Assembly: GCF_900111745.1 (NCBI RefSeq)
Contig: NZ_FOIJ01000001.1
Coordinates: 930,001-994,000 of the forward strand
Reading direction: 5' to 3'
Length of the DNA stretch: 64,000 nucleotides
Source of the DNA: Stigmatella erecta
GTDB lineage: Bacteria > Myxococcota > Myxococcia > Myxococcales > Myxococcaceae
Below the pieces are notes generated by a model. The model ran no database searches. It had not been told where the DNA came from and saw only the letters and a program-made list of their open reading frames with translations. The translations under genes were made by a program, and so were the position numbers. Positions 18,366 through 27,600 of the stretch are shown here, one piece after another; the stretch's first letter is position 1; each line of letters opens with the position of its first letter.

Positions 18366-19340
18366 TCAAGAGGAGACGACGCGGTTCTCCTGGGTCCCCA
18401 GGTGAATGGCGCCATCCGGACTGAAGATGGAGGCGCGGACGACATCGCCCGCCTTCAGGTAGGCGGTGTTGCGGGCCTGCATCTTCAAGACGAGCTGTGT
18501 GAGCTCCTGGGCGGACAGGAAGCGGGTGACGAGATTGCGCACCCACTTGGGCGACTTCGTGGCGTTGTGGCCCGCTGCCACGCCCCGGGGCGTTCCCGTG
18601 AGCAGGAGATCTCCCGGAAACAGATCCATGACGCCGGACAGCTCCGTGAGGGTCGCCTCGGGGGGGAAGATCATCTCCCCCGTGTTCGAGTCCTGGCGGA
18701 CCTCATTGTTCACGGAGAGCACGAGCTGGAGGTTCATCAGCTTCGCGGAGTCCTCCGGCTCCAGCAGATAGACATACGGGCCCACGGGGCAGAAGGTCCG
18801 GAAGCTCTTGGCCTTGTACCACTGCCCCTCGGAGAGCTGCAGGTCGCGGGCGGACACGTCGTTGCAGATGACGATCCCCGCGATGAACTCGTGCAGGCGC
18901 TCGCGCGTCACCTGCACCGGTCCGGTGATGGGACGGCCGATGATGAGGCCAAGCTCGATCTCGTAATCCAGCATCCCGGTCCGCGACGGCTTGACGATGT
19001 CGCCCCGGGCCGAGGTCAGCGCCGAGGAGGCCTTCCGGAAGAACTGGTTGAAGTTCTTGGCGTCCGGGTCCTGCCCCACCTCCAGCATGTGGCTGCGGTA
19101 GTTCTGGCCCTGGCAGACGATGTTGCAGGGGGCCGAGACGGGCGCGAGCAACTCCACCTGGCTCAGGGGAATGGCCGCGCCCTTGCCCGCCGCGGCCACT
19201 TCCCGGGCCCGGACGGCCCCCTCGCCCAGGAACTCAGCCAGCGAGGCGTACCGGCCAGGGATGGGGAGGAGTTCGTCCTGCCGAACCCATCCCCACTGCT
19301 CCGTGTCCCCGGCCTTGAACCTCGCGACATGAATTCCCAT
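18366..19340 (-). CDS. Fumarylacetoacetate hydrolase family protein, last gene of the mta operon
   Basis: The 324-residue protein has an N-terminal lid domain (1-65) and a FAH fold. The likely metal ligands are Glu127 and Glu129 in LDYEIELGLIIG and Asp161 in CNDVSARDLQ; LLTGTPRGVA is also present. Family members hydrolyse or decarboxylate acylpyruvates, oxaloacetate and related keto acids. Position 181 is Arg within KSFRTFCPVGP, where many relatives have Asp. The gene starts 17 bp after the mtaG stop with a GAGG ribosome-binding site, so it is very probably co-transcribed. Its role in the pathway is unknown; handling of the glyoxyl by-product or of the carbinolamide from MtaG would fit the chemistry but is speculation. 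Confidence 0.85.
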   Translation of the reverse strand: MGIHVARFKAGDTEQWGWVRQDELLPIPGRYASLAEFLGEGAVRAREVAAAGKGAAIPLSQVELLAPVSAPCNIVCQGQNYRSHMLEVGQDPDAKNFNQFFRKASSALTSARGDIVKPSRTGMLDYEIELGLIIGRPITGPVQVTRERLHEFIAGIVICNDVSARDLQLSEGQWYKAKSFRTFCPVGPYVYLLEPEDSAKLMNLQLVLSVNNEVRQDSNTGEMIFPPEATLTELSGVMDLFPGDLLLTGTPRGVAAGHNATKSPKWVRNLVTRFLSAQELTQLVLKMQARNTAYLKAGDVVRASIFSPDGAIHLGTQENRVVSS

Positions 19341-19357
19341 GGCAAAACCTCGTGGGG

Positions 19358-22300
19358 TTACCGCGCGGAAGCGGCCCGGGCAACACCTTGTGACGGCTCG
19401 GTGGCCGCGCTGAGTTGTGCCAGGGCGCTCGCCATCCGGTCCGCGACCGCGCGCACGTGGGGGCTCTGCAGCATGGTGTAGTGGTTCCCGGGCATCCGGA
19501 ACATCTGCACCTGCTCCAGGGCTGGGCCCCAGCTGGCCTTCGGCTCCGGAAGCGCGTCCGCCGAAGGGGTGGCCGCTTCCTCGGCTTGCAGGAAGAGGAC
19601 CTTGCCCCGGTAGGAGTCCGCCTGGTACCGCGACACGGCCCGGGCGTTCTTCGCGAAGATCCGGAACCGCTGCTCCATCTCGGAGCGCTCCACCCCGGGC
19701 AGCGCGCCCAGGGCATTGGCCCGATCGAACAGGTAGTCGAGCTGCGCCGCCTCATCGAGCGTCTCGAGCTTCGAAGCCTCGAGCTGCGACGCGGCGGCGC
19801 CTCCGAGCAGATCCGTGGCGAACCAGGCCATGAGGGCCGGAGCCCCCTCCGGCCGCTGGTAGACCGTGGGGGACCACGTCTCCAGCAGCATGAGCAGCTC
19901 GACCTGCTCTCCGGCCTGCTCCAGCTGACGGGCCATGGCCTGCGCGAGAATGCCTCCCGTGGACCAGCCCCCAAGGCGGTACGGCCCGTGCGGACGGACC
20001 TTGCGCACCTCTTCCAGGTAGCGCGCCGCCATCGCCTCGATCGACTCGGCCTCCTGATCCGCCAGCGCTTGCAGCGCATAGAACGGCTGCTTGGGGCCGA
20101 GCTGCCGCGCCAGGGGCGCGTAACAGAGCACGTCGCCACCGGTGGGATGCATGAAGAAGAGGGGCGGCTGATCGCCCGTCTCCTGGATCCGCACGAGCGG
20201 CGAGCGGGCCCCAGCCACCCCCTCCTGGCGCAGCACCGACGCCAGGCGCTGGATGGTGTCGGCCTGGAACAGCATCGAGACGGGCAACTGCCGGCCGAAC
20301 TTCGCGCGCAGCCGGGACATCAGCCGGACCGCCAGCAAGGAGTGCCCACCCAGCTGGAAGAAGCTGCTGGCCACGCCAATGGGACGCAGATCGAACAGCT
20401 CTTCCCAGAGCGCGACGAGCTCCAGCTCCAGCGCATCCCGCGGCGCCACGTACGCCACCGAGAGCTCCGCCGGGGGCGCATCGGGGGCGGGCAACGCCCG
20501 GACATCCAGCTTCTTGTTGGGCGTCAGCGGCAACGCCTCCAAGCGGATGAAATGGTCCGGGATCATCGTCACCGGCAGCTTGTCCTTGAGGAAGCGCCGC
20601 AGATCCGAAGGGGCCACCGCGGCCTCCGGGCCCGCCACGACATAAGCGGCCAGGCTCGCCTCGCCCGCCGCATCGGCCCGGGCCACCACCGCCACCTGGC
20701 GGATGTCCGGGTGCTGGCGCAGCGCGGATTCAATCTCGCCGGGTTCGATGCGAACCCCACGGACCTTGACCTGCTGGTCCATGCGGCCCAGGAACTCGAT
20801 GCGCCCATCCGGGAGGTAGCGCGCGAGATCGCCCGTCCTGTACAGCCGGGCCCCCGGCTCGGAGCCGAAGGGATCGGGGATGAACCGGGTAGCCGTCAGC
20901 TCGGGACGGTCGAGGTAGCCGCGGGCCACCCCTTCTCCTCCAATCAGCAGTTCCCCGGGAACACCCACGGGAACGGGCTGCAGGTGGCGGTCCAGCAGGT
21001 ACATCCGGGTGTTCCGGATGGGGCGGCCAATGGGCAGCGTGGCCTCCTCCGGCTGAAGCCGGTGGAAGGACGACCAGATGGTCGTCTCGGTCGGTCCATA
21101 CATGTTGAGGACCTCGCCGCCCACCAGGGGCCGGACCTGCCGCCCCAGCGCCGCGGGGAAGGCCTCGCCACCGATGAGGAGCTTCTTCAGCGGCCGGAGC
21201 GCCTCGGTGCCCCCCGGCTCCAGGAGGAGCATGCGCAGCATCGAGGGAGTGCACTGGAAGTGCGTCACCCCGTGCTGAGCCACCAGCGCTGGGATCTCCT
21301 CGGGCTGTGCCTGCTGGGTGCTCCGCTCACGCAGTTCGTTCAGGTGACGGAGCCCCGCCAGCGTGGACGCGCGGTCCACGCCGAAGTCGATGAGGCAGGC
21401 GATCTCGTCCACACCGAGATCCCGGAGCTTGGCGACCATGGGCAGACAGCTCTCGGGGGTGCCGAACAGGCCCATCTGATCCTGGTAGCGCTCGATCGCC
21501 CGCGTCAGCAGCAGATCGATGTCCGCTTCGCTGAGCGAGTCGAAATCCGCACCGTGCGCCAGCGGCCCGACGACGGTCTTCAGCAGGCCCACGGAGCTCT
21601 TCAGGTACTGCCGAAGCGGCCCCTGCACCTTCTGACGGACCTCGGCGGCATCGTCTCCCACGAACGTGTGCAGCATGAGGGTGACATGGCCCTCTCCAGG
21701 GCCATGACCCGCCGCCTTCCACGCATCCCGGTAGATCTGGATCTTCTTCGCCAGCTCGGTGAGGTTCTGGCCGAGCAGGTGGGTGAGTATGTTCGTCCCC
21801 AGCTCTCCGGCGGCGCGGAAGGTCTCGGGATTGCCCGCGGCGGTCAGCCAGACCGCGACGTCGGGCTGAACGGGCCGGGGAAGGGACTGGACCGGAACGT
21901 CCTTGCCTATCCCGTTGCGGAAGTTCACCTGCTCGCCGCGCCACAGCTTCCTGAACGTCTCGATCTGACCGGCCAGGCCGCTGCGCGCATCGGCATAGCG
22001 CTCGGGGGCCAGCACGAAGTCGTTCGGGTGCCACCCGGAGGCGAAGGAGAGATCGACGCGCCCATTCGAGAGGTTGTCCACGATGGACCACTCCTCGGCG
22101 ACGCGGATGGGGCTGTGGAGCGGAAGCACGACACTGCCCGCGCGGATCCGGATGTTCCGGGTCGTGGCCGCGAGGGCGGCGCTGACGACGGACGGGTTCG
22201 GAAAGATTCCGCCGAAGGGATGGAAGTGCCGCTCGGGCGTCCAGACGGCGGTGAAGCCGTGCTGATCCGCGAACCGCGCTCCCTCCAGCAGGAGCTGGTA

Positions 22301-24628
22301 CTTGCCGTTGGTGCTCTCCCGCTCATCGCTGGAGAAGTAGAACAGGCTGAACTCGGGTGGCTTGCGGTGACTGCCGCTGACGGGCAAGCCCGCGCCCTGC
22401 TCTCCGCGAATGACGACCTGGAAGCCGCGGGTCAGCGAGAACAGGATCTCCAGAATGGAGATGTCGAACGACATGCTCGTCGTCGCGAGCCACGTCCCCC
22501 GCGTCTGGCTGTCCAGGGGCGCGTCCATGGCCGCGAAGAAGCTCTCCGCGTTCCGGTGGCAGACCATGACGCCCTTGGGCCGTCCCGTGGAGCCCGAGGT
22601 GTAGAGGGTGTAGGCCACGTTGCCGGCGCCCACCCCACTCTTCGGAGTACCCAGCGCCCCTGAAGTTCCCTCCTCCGGAGCATCCAGGCACACCACCTTC
22701 GCCCCGGTGTCTGGCAGGCGCTGCTGGAGCCGTGACTCGGTGAGCACCACCGGTGCCTGCGAGTCCGTGAGCATGAAGGCCAGCCGGTCGGCCGGGTACG
22801 TGGGGTCCATCGGCACATAGGCGCCCCCTGCCTTCAGGATGCCGAGCATGCCGACGACCATGTCGAGGCCCCGGTGGACACAGAGCCCCACCCGGACCTC
22901 GGGTCCCACCCCCAGCGCACGCAGGCGATGGGCCAGCCGGTTCCCGCGCTCGTTCAGCTCGCGGTAGGTCAGCGTCTTGTTGCCGGACACCAGCGCGATG
23001 GCGTCCGGGGCCTTCTGGGCCTGCGCCTCGAACGTCTCGTGAATGCACACGGTCCGGGAGAACGCTCCGGCCGTGTCGTTCCAGGCCGCGAGCACCTGAT
23101 GCCGCTCGGAGGGCTTCAGGACCGACAGCTCGGACAGACGCTTCCCGGGCCCCTCGACGATGCTCTCCAGCAGGGTCTCCAGGTTGCCGAGGATCTGCTG
23201 GGCGTTCGCGGCATCGAACAGGTCGGTGCTGTACTTCAGCATGCCGTTCAGGCCCGAGTCCGTCTCCGTCAGCTCCAGGATCAGGTCGAACTGCCCTTCC
23301 TGCTGCGGAATCTCGAAGGGCCTCAGCACCAGTCCCCCCGGCATCGCCGGGTTGGCTTCATCTCCCGCGTAGATGTTCCCCTGCTGCGCGGGCTGCAGCA
23401 TGAAGACGGACTGGAAGATGGGGGAGCTGTTGGAGTGCCGCTCCGGGTTCAGCTTCTCCACGAGGAGGTGGAACGGGAAGTCCTGGTGGGCCAGCCCACC
23501 GACCACCGTCTGCCGGAGCTGCCCGAGGAAGTCCCGGAACGTGGGGTTGCCGGACAGATTCCCCCGCAGGGGAATCATGTTCATGAAGTTGCCCACGACC
23601 CGTGCGAACTGGGGCTGCGTCCGTCCGAGCGTCGGCGAGCCCAGCAGGATGTCCTCCTCGCCCGTGTAGCGGTGCATGAGCACCATGAACGCCGCGAGGA
23701 CCGTGGTGTACAGCGTGGAGCCCTCGCGCTCGGAGAGCGTCTTCAGCTGCCGGGTCAGCGCCGCGTTCAGCGAGACCAGAATCGAGGCTCCCGAGTACCC
23801 CTGCACCGCAGGCCGGGGACGTGCGAAGGGCAGGTTCAGCACCGGCAGGGAGCCCGCCAGTTGCTTGGACCAGTAGTCCCACAGCCGCTGTCCCGCAGGG
23901 CCCGCGAGCATCTCGGACTGCCAGCGGACATAGTCCACGTACGTCACCGGCGGGGGCGGAAGGTTCGAGGGAACCCCCGCCTTCTCCGCGGCGTAGAGGT
24001 GCCGCAGAAGTTCGTCGCCGATGACGATCAGCGACCACCCGTCGTAGACGATGTGGTGGATGGAGAGCAGCAGCACGTGGTCCTTGGGACCGCGCGTGAA
24101 CAGGTGAACGCGAATCAGCGGGCCCCGTTCCAGATCGAACGGCGCCTGGTAGGTCCGCGCCACCAGCTGCTTCAGCGCATCGAGCTCCATGCCCGGGACG
24201 TCCACCTGTTCGAAGTGGACCTCGGCCCGCTGGCGGACCTTCTGGATCGGCTGCCCCTGGTGGGTGGCCACCGTCGTCCGCAGCGCGCCATGGCGATCGA
24301 TGAGCGCCTGGCAGGCCCGCCGCAACGCGGGGACGTCCAGCTCGGAGACAACGCGAATGGACAGCGCCGTGTTGTACGCGGAGCTGTCCGGCGCCAGCTG
24401 GTGCACGAACCAGAGCGCCTGTTGCCCATGGGAGAGCGGATGCACGGACTCCCCCTCCGCCGCGAGGCGGCGGAGGTACGGCAGGAGCGCCGCCTTGTGG
24501 CTGGAGAGCAGGCTCAGGGTCTCCGGCGACAGGGCCCCCTTCGGAGCCCTGTACTTCAACCGCTCGCCTTCCACCCAGAGCGTGACGTCCTGCTTGGACA
24601 GCTCTGCCATGAGTTCTTCTGGGCTCAC
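19358..24628 (-). CDS. mtaG: NRPS module C-A(monooxygenase insert)-PCP-TE, MtaG-like
   Basis: The 1,756-residue protein ends the assembly line. Order: TubC-like docking segment (1-50), condensation domain with HHIVYDG (His191-Gly197), adenylation domain (A3 YTSGSTGRPKG near 672), a luciferase-like flavin monooxygenase inserted between A4 and A5 (about 758-1100), the rest of the A domain (MYGPTETTIW near 1175, A10 near 1371), PCP with Ser1430 and thioesterase with Ser1556 in GGWSTGG and His in PGNHYTM. In myxothiazol the enzyme adds glycine, hydroxylates its alpha carbon and so leaves a primary amide. The GTG start has a GGAGGAAGG ribosome-binding site and overlaps the mtaF stop. Confidence 0.93.
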   Translation of the reverse strand: MSPEELMAELSKQDVTLWVEGERLKYRAPKGALSPETLSLLSSHKAALLPYLRRLAAEGESVHPLSHGQQALWFVHQLAPDSSAYNTALSIRVVSELDVPALRRACQALIDRHGALRTTVATHQGQPIQKVRQRAEVHFEQVDVPGMELDALKQLVARTYQAPFDLERGPLIRVHLFTRGPKDHVLLLSIHHIVYDGWSLIVIGDELLRHLYAAEKAGVPSNLPPPPVTYVDYVRWQSEMLAGPAGQRLWDYWSKQLAGSLPVLNLPFARPRPAVQGYSGASILVSLNAALTRQLKTLSEREGSTLYTTVLAAFMVLMHRYTGEEDILLGSPTLGRTQPQFARVVGNFMNMIPLRGNLSGNPTFRDFLGQLRQTVVGGLAHQDFPFHLLVEKLNPERHSNSSPIFQSVFMLQPAQQGNIYAGDEANPAMPGGLVLRPFEIPQQEGQFDLILELTETDSGLNGMLKYSTDLFDAANAQQILGNLETLLESIVEGPGKRLSELSVLKPSERHQVLAAWNDTAGAFSRTVCIHETFEAQAQKAPDAIALVSGNKTLTYRELNERGNRLAHRLRALGVGPEVRVGLCVHRGLDMVVGMLGILKAGGAYVPMDPTYPADRLAFMLTDSQAPVVLTESRLQQRLPDTGAKVVCLDAPEEGTSGALGTPKSGVGAGNVAYTLYTSGSTGRPKGVMVCHRNAESFFAAMDAPLDSQTRGTWLATTSMSFDISILEILFSLTRGFQVVIRGEQGAGLPVSGSHRKPPEFSLFYFSSDERESTNGKYQLLLEGARFADQHGFTAVWTPERHFHPFGGIFPNPSVVSAALAATTRNIRIRAGSVVLPLHSPIRVAEEWSIVDNLSNGRVDLSFASGWHPNDFVLAPERYADARSGLAGQIETFRKLWRGEQVNFRNGIGKDVPVQSLPRPVQPDVAVWLTAAGNPETFRAAGELGTNILTHLLGQNLTELAKKIQIYRDAWKAAGHGPGEGHVTLMLHTFVGDDAAEVRQKVQGPLRQYLKSSVGLLKTVVGPLAHGADFDSLSEADIDLLLTRAIERYQDQMGLFGTPESCLPMVAKLRDLGVDEIACLIDFGVDRASTLAGLRHLNELRERSTQQAQPEEIPALVAQHGVTHFQCTPSMLRMLLLEPGGTEALRPLKKLLIGGEAFPAALGRQVRPLVGGEVLNMYGPTETTIWSSFHRLQPEEATLPIGRPIRNTRMYLLDRHLQPVPVGVPGELLIGGEGVARGYLDRPELTATRFIPDPFGSEPGARLYRTGDLARYLPDGRIEFLGRMDQQVKVRGVRIEPGEIESALRQHPDIRQVAVVARADAAGEASLAAYVVAGPEAAVAPSDLRRFLKDKLPVTMIPDHFIRLEALPLTPNKKLDVRALPAPDAPPAELSVAYVAPRDALELELVALWEELFDLRPIGVASSFFQLGGHSLLAVRLMSRLRAKFGRQLPVSMLFQADTIQRLASVLRQEGVAGARSPLVRIQETGDQPPLFFMHPTGGDVLCYAPLARQLGPKQPFYALQALADQEAESIEAMAARYLEEVRKVRPHGPYRLGGWSTGGILAQAMARQLEQAGEQVELLMLLETWSPTVYQRPEGAPALMAWFATDLLGGAAASQLEASKLETLDEAAQLDYLFDRANALGALPGVERSEMEQRFRIFAKNARAVSRYQADSYRGKVLFLQAEEAATPSADALPEPKASWGPALEQVQMFRMPGNHYTMLQSPHVRAVADRMASALAQLSAATEPSQGVARAASAR

Positions 24629-27600
24629 AGCTCGCCTTCCTCCCAGGACCTGGCCGCGGCCGCGGGCGCCTGGCCGCTGCCCATCCGCTCCGCGAGCCGC
24701 ACCGACAGGTGCGCGATGCTGGCGCCCTGGAGCACCTCATCCAGGGGCACATCCATGCCCGTCTCGGCGTGGATCTTGTGCTTCAGCTCGAGCGACAGGA
24801 GCGAATCCAAGCCCATGCTGTTCAGCGGCTGCTCCGGGTCGAGCTTGGCGACGGGCATCTTCAGCAGGTTCGCCACCTGCTCGCACAGATAGCTGTTGAA
24901 GAGCTGGCCACGCTGGCTGGGCTCCGCGCCGAGCAGCGTGTTGGCGAAGGTACTCGCCGCCGACGTGGCGCCCTTGGCGCCCATGTCCTCCACGGACGTG
25001 GGAAGCACGAAGGTGCCATCCTGGACCTGCTGGAACGCCGTCGCGTAGGGAAGGCGCACGCTCAGCCGATCGGCGTTGATGCGCCGGAGCGTGTCGGCAT
25101 CCATCGACTCGTCCTTGGTCACCGTGAACAGGAGGTAGGCGGCCAGCCGGCGCTGCAGCAACTCGCCCAGCATGTGGATGCCGTGCAGGTGCTTCTTGGT
25201 CACGTCGTCGGAGTCCCGCGTCACCCGCTCGAAGTTCTCGTTGAACTGGGGGTCGTACAGGAAGTTGGCGATCTCCTGCGTGGCCTCGACGGCCTGGACC
25301 ACCCGGAGCTGGTTGCGCGCCAGGATCTCGACCCACTCGGCCTGCGGAACGAAGAGGGTCGTCGACTCCGGATGCTCGATCGGGGTGACCATGTTCGAGA
25401 TGGTCTCGGCCATGACCATGTAGCCGCCATTGCGCAGGCTGCGGCTGATGTTGGCGAAGAGGTCCGCCTTGTTCCGGATGTGGTGGATGACCTGGAAGCC
25501 GAGAACCAGATCGTAGGTCGAGGGGAAGGGATCCCGCGAGCTGTCCTGGTAGTGCAGCGTGATGCGCTCATCGAGCCCCAGGCCCCGGATGCGCTGCCGC
25601 CCCACCGCTATCTGATCGGGCGAGATGTTGCACCCGTGCAGCTGCAGGTGGGAGTGCTTCATCGCGAGATCAATCAGGTCGGCCGAGTGGCCGCACCCGA
25701 TGTCGAGCACGCGCGAGAAGTTCTGGAACGGGAGTCCCCGGAAGATGGTCTGGGACATCTCCCGGTTGGCTTCCACGGCGAGGTCGTAATACTTCTGGAA
25801 GCCCGCCATGTCCGACGGCTCGGCCTTGTAGAGCGAGATCCACGAGAACCCCGGAACGGCCTCGCGCAGCGTGGCGAAGCGCAGCGAGGGGCCTTCCTGG
25901 ACCGTGGTGACATCCAGCATCTGCGCGACGGCCCGGTAGAAGGACACCAGGGTATCCGAGTTGGGGATGAGCGAGTCGATCCAGTAGCGCTCGCGCTGGA
26001 AGGCATAGGTGGGCAGCGCCACCTTGGCCCTCGGGTAGTCCTGGTCGAACCCCGCCCAGTCCACCCCCACCCCCTTCACGTACAGCTTCCCCACGCTCCC
26101 CAGCATCTGCTGCCACTCGTTGCTTCCCTGCTTCAACGAGCCCACCCACTCCGCCTCACCCCCTGGCAGGCTCCTCTTCCCCACGTTCACCAACGTCGGC
26201 TTCGGCCCCACCTCCACGAATACCCGGTACCCCTTCTCGTACAGCCCCTTCAGCCCCTCCCAGTACTTCACCGGCTGCCGGATGTGCTTCTTCCAGTACT
26301 CCCCCTTCAGCCCCTCCTCCCCCTTCACCTGCCCGCCACTCACGTTCGAGACCACCTCAATCTCGGGCCTCTTCCACTTCACCTGCCCGGCCTCCTTCTC
26401 GAACGCCTCCAGCATCGGCTCCATCAGCGGCGAGTGGAACGCGTGCGTCGTCTTCAGCTTCCGGCACTCCAACCCCTTCTCCTTCAGCTTCGACACCACC
26501 TGCTCCACCTGCGCCGCACGGCCCGACACCACCGTCTCCTCGGGGCCGTTCACCGCCGCCACCGACACGCTCTGCTCGTACCCGGCCAGCGCCTCCCTCA
26601 CCTTCCCTTCCGCCGCCAGCACCGCCACCATCTCCCCAGCCTCCGGCAGCTGCTGCATCAGCCGGCCTCTCGCCGCCACCAGCTTCAGCCCCTCCTCCTG
26701 CGTGCACATCCCCGCCACGCATGCCGCCACGTACTCTCCCAGGCTGTGGCCCATCACCGCCGCTGGCTTCACTCCCCAGCTCATCCACAGCTGCGCCAGC
26801 GCGTACTCCACCGCGAACAGCGCCGGCTGCGACACCCCGCTCTGCTCCAGCAGGTGCCCCTTTGCTCCGTACAGCACCTCCACCAGTGACTCGTTGAGCA
26901 CCGGCTTCAGCACCTCGTCGCTCTTCTGGATGCTCGCCCGGAACGTTGGCTGCGTCTCGTACAGCTCCCGGCCCATCCCCTCGTGCTGGCTTCCCTGTCC
27001 CGTGAACAGGAACACCACCTCCGCTTTGCCATTGCCAGGGGCCTGGCCCACCAGCACCTCGGCGGGTTTGCCCTCGGCGAACAGGGCCAATTGCTGGCTC
27101 AGCTGCGCGGGGGACTCCGCCACCAGGGCCAGCCGGTGCTTGAACTGCGCGCGGCCGGCGTTCGACGTGTGGCACACATCCGCCAGGTTCACGGGACCAC
27201 ACGACGCCAGATACTGGGCGTACCGGCCCGCCAGCGCCTTCAGCGCCACATCGCTGCGCGCCGACAGGCTCAGCACGTGTGCCGGGCGCTCGCGATCCGA
27301 CGTCTGACGGCCCTGCTTCGGCGCCTCCTCCAGCACCACGTGCGCGTTCGTGCCGCTGGCGCCAAACGAGCTCACGCTGCCGATGCGCTTGTCCTTCTTC
27401 GCCTTCCACGGGGTCAGCTGCGTGGGGATCTCCACGGGCAGCTCATTCCAGGGGATGTAGGGGTTACCCCGCTTGAAGTGGAGGTGGGGAGGGATCTGGC
27501 CATGGCTCAGCGAGAGCGCCAGCTTGATCAAACCGGCGATGCCCGAGGCGTACTCCAGGTGGCCGAAGTTGGTCTTCACCGAGCCCACCAGCAGGGGCTG

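Noticed and set aside
19358-24628. Melithiazol rather than myxothiazol as product
   Set aside because: No nitrilase-like or methyl-ester-forming methyltransferase gene is visible beside mtaG; the cluster ends with a FAH-family gene and tRNA-processing genes.
26120-27307. Plus-strand frames at 26120-27307 and 37612-38421 encode nearly the same protein
   Set aside because: They are mirror images of the duplicated AT segment; the real product is on the minus strand.
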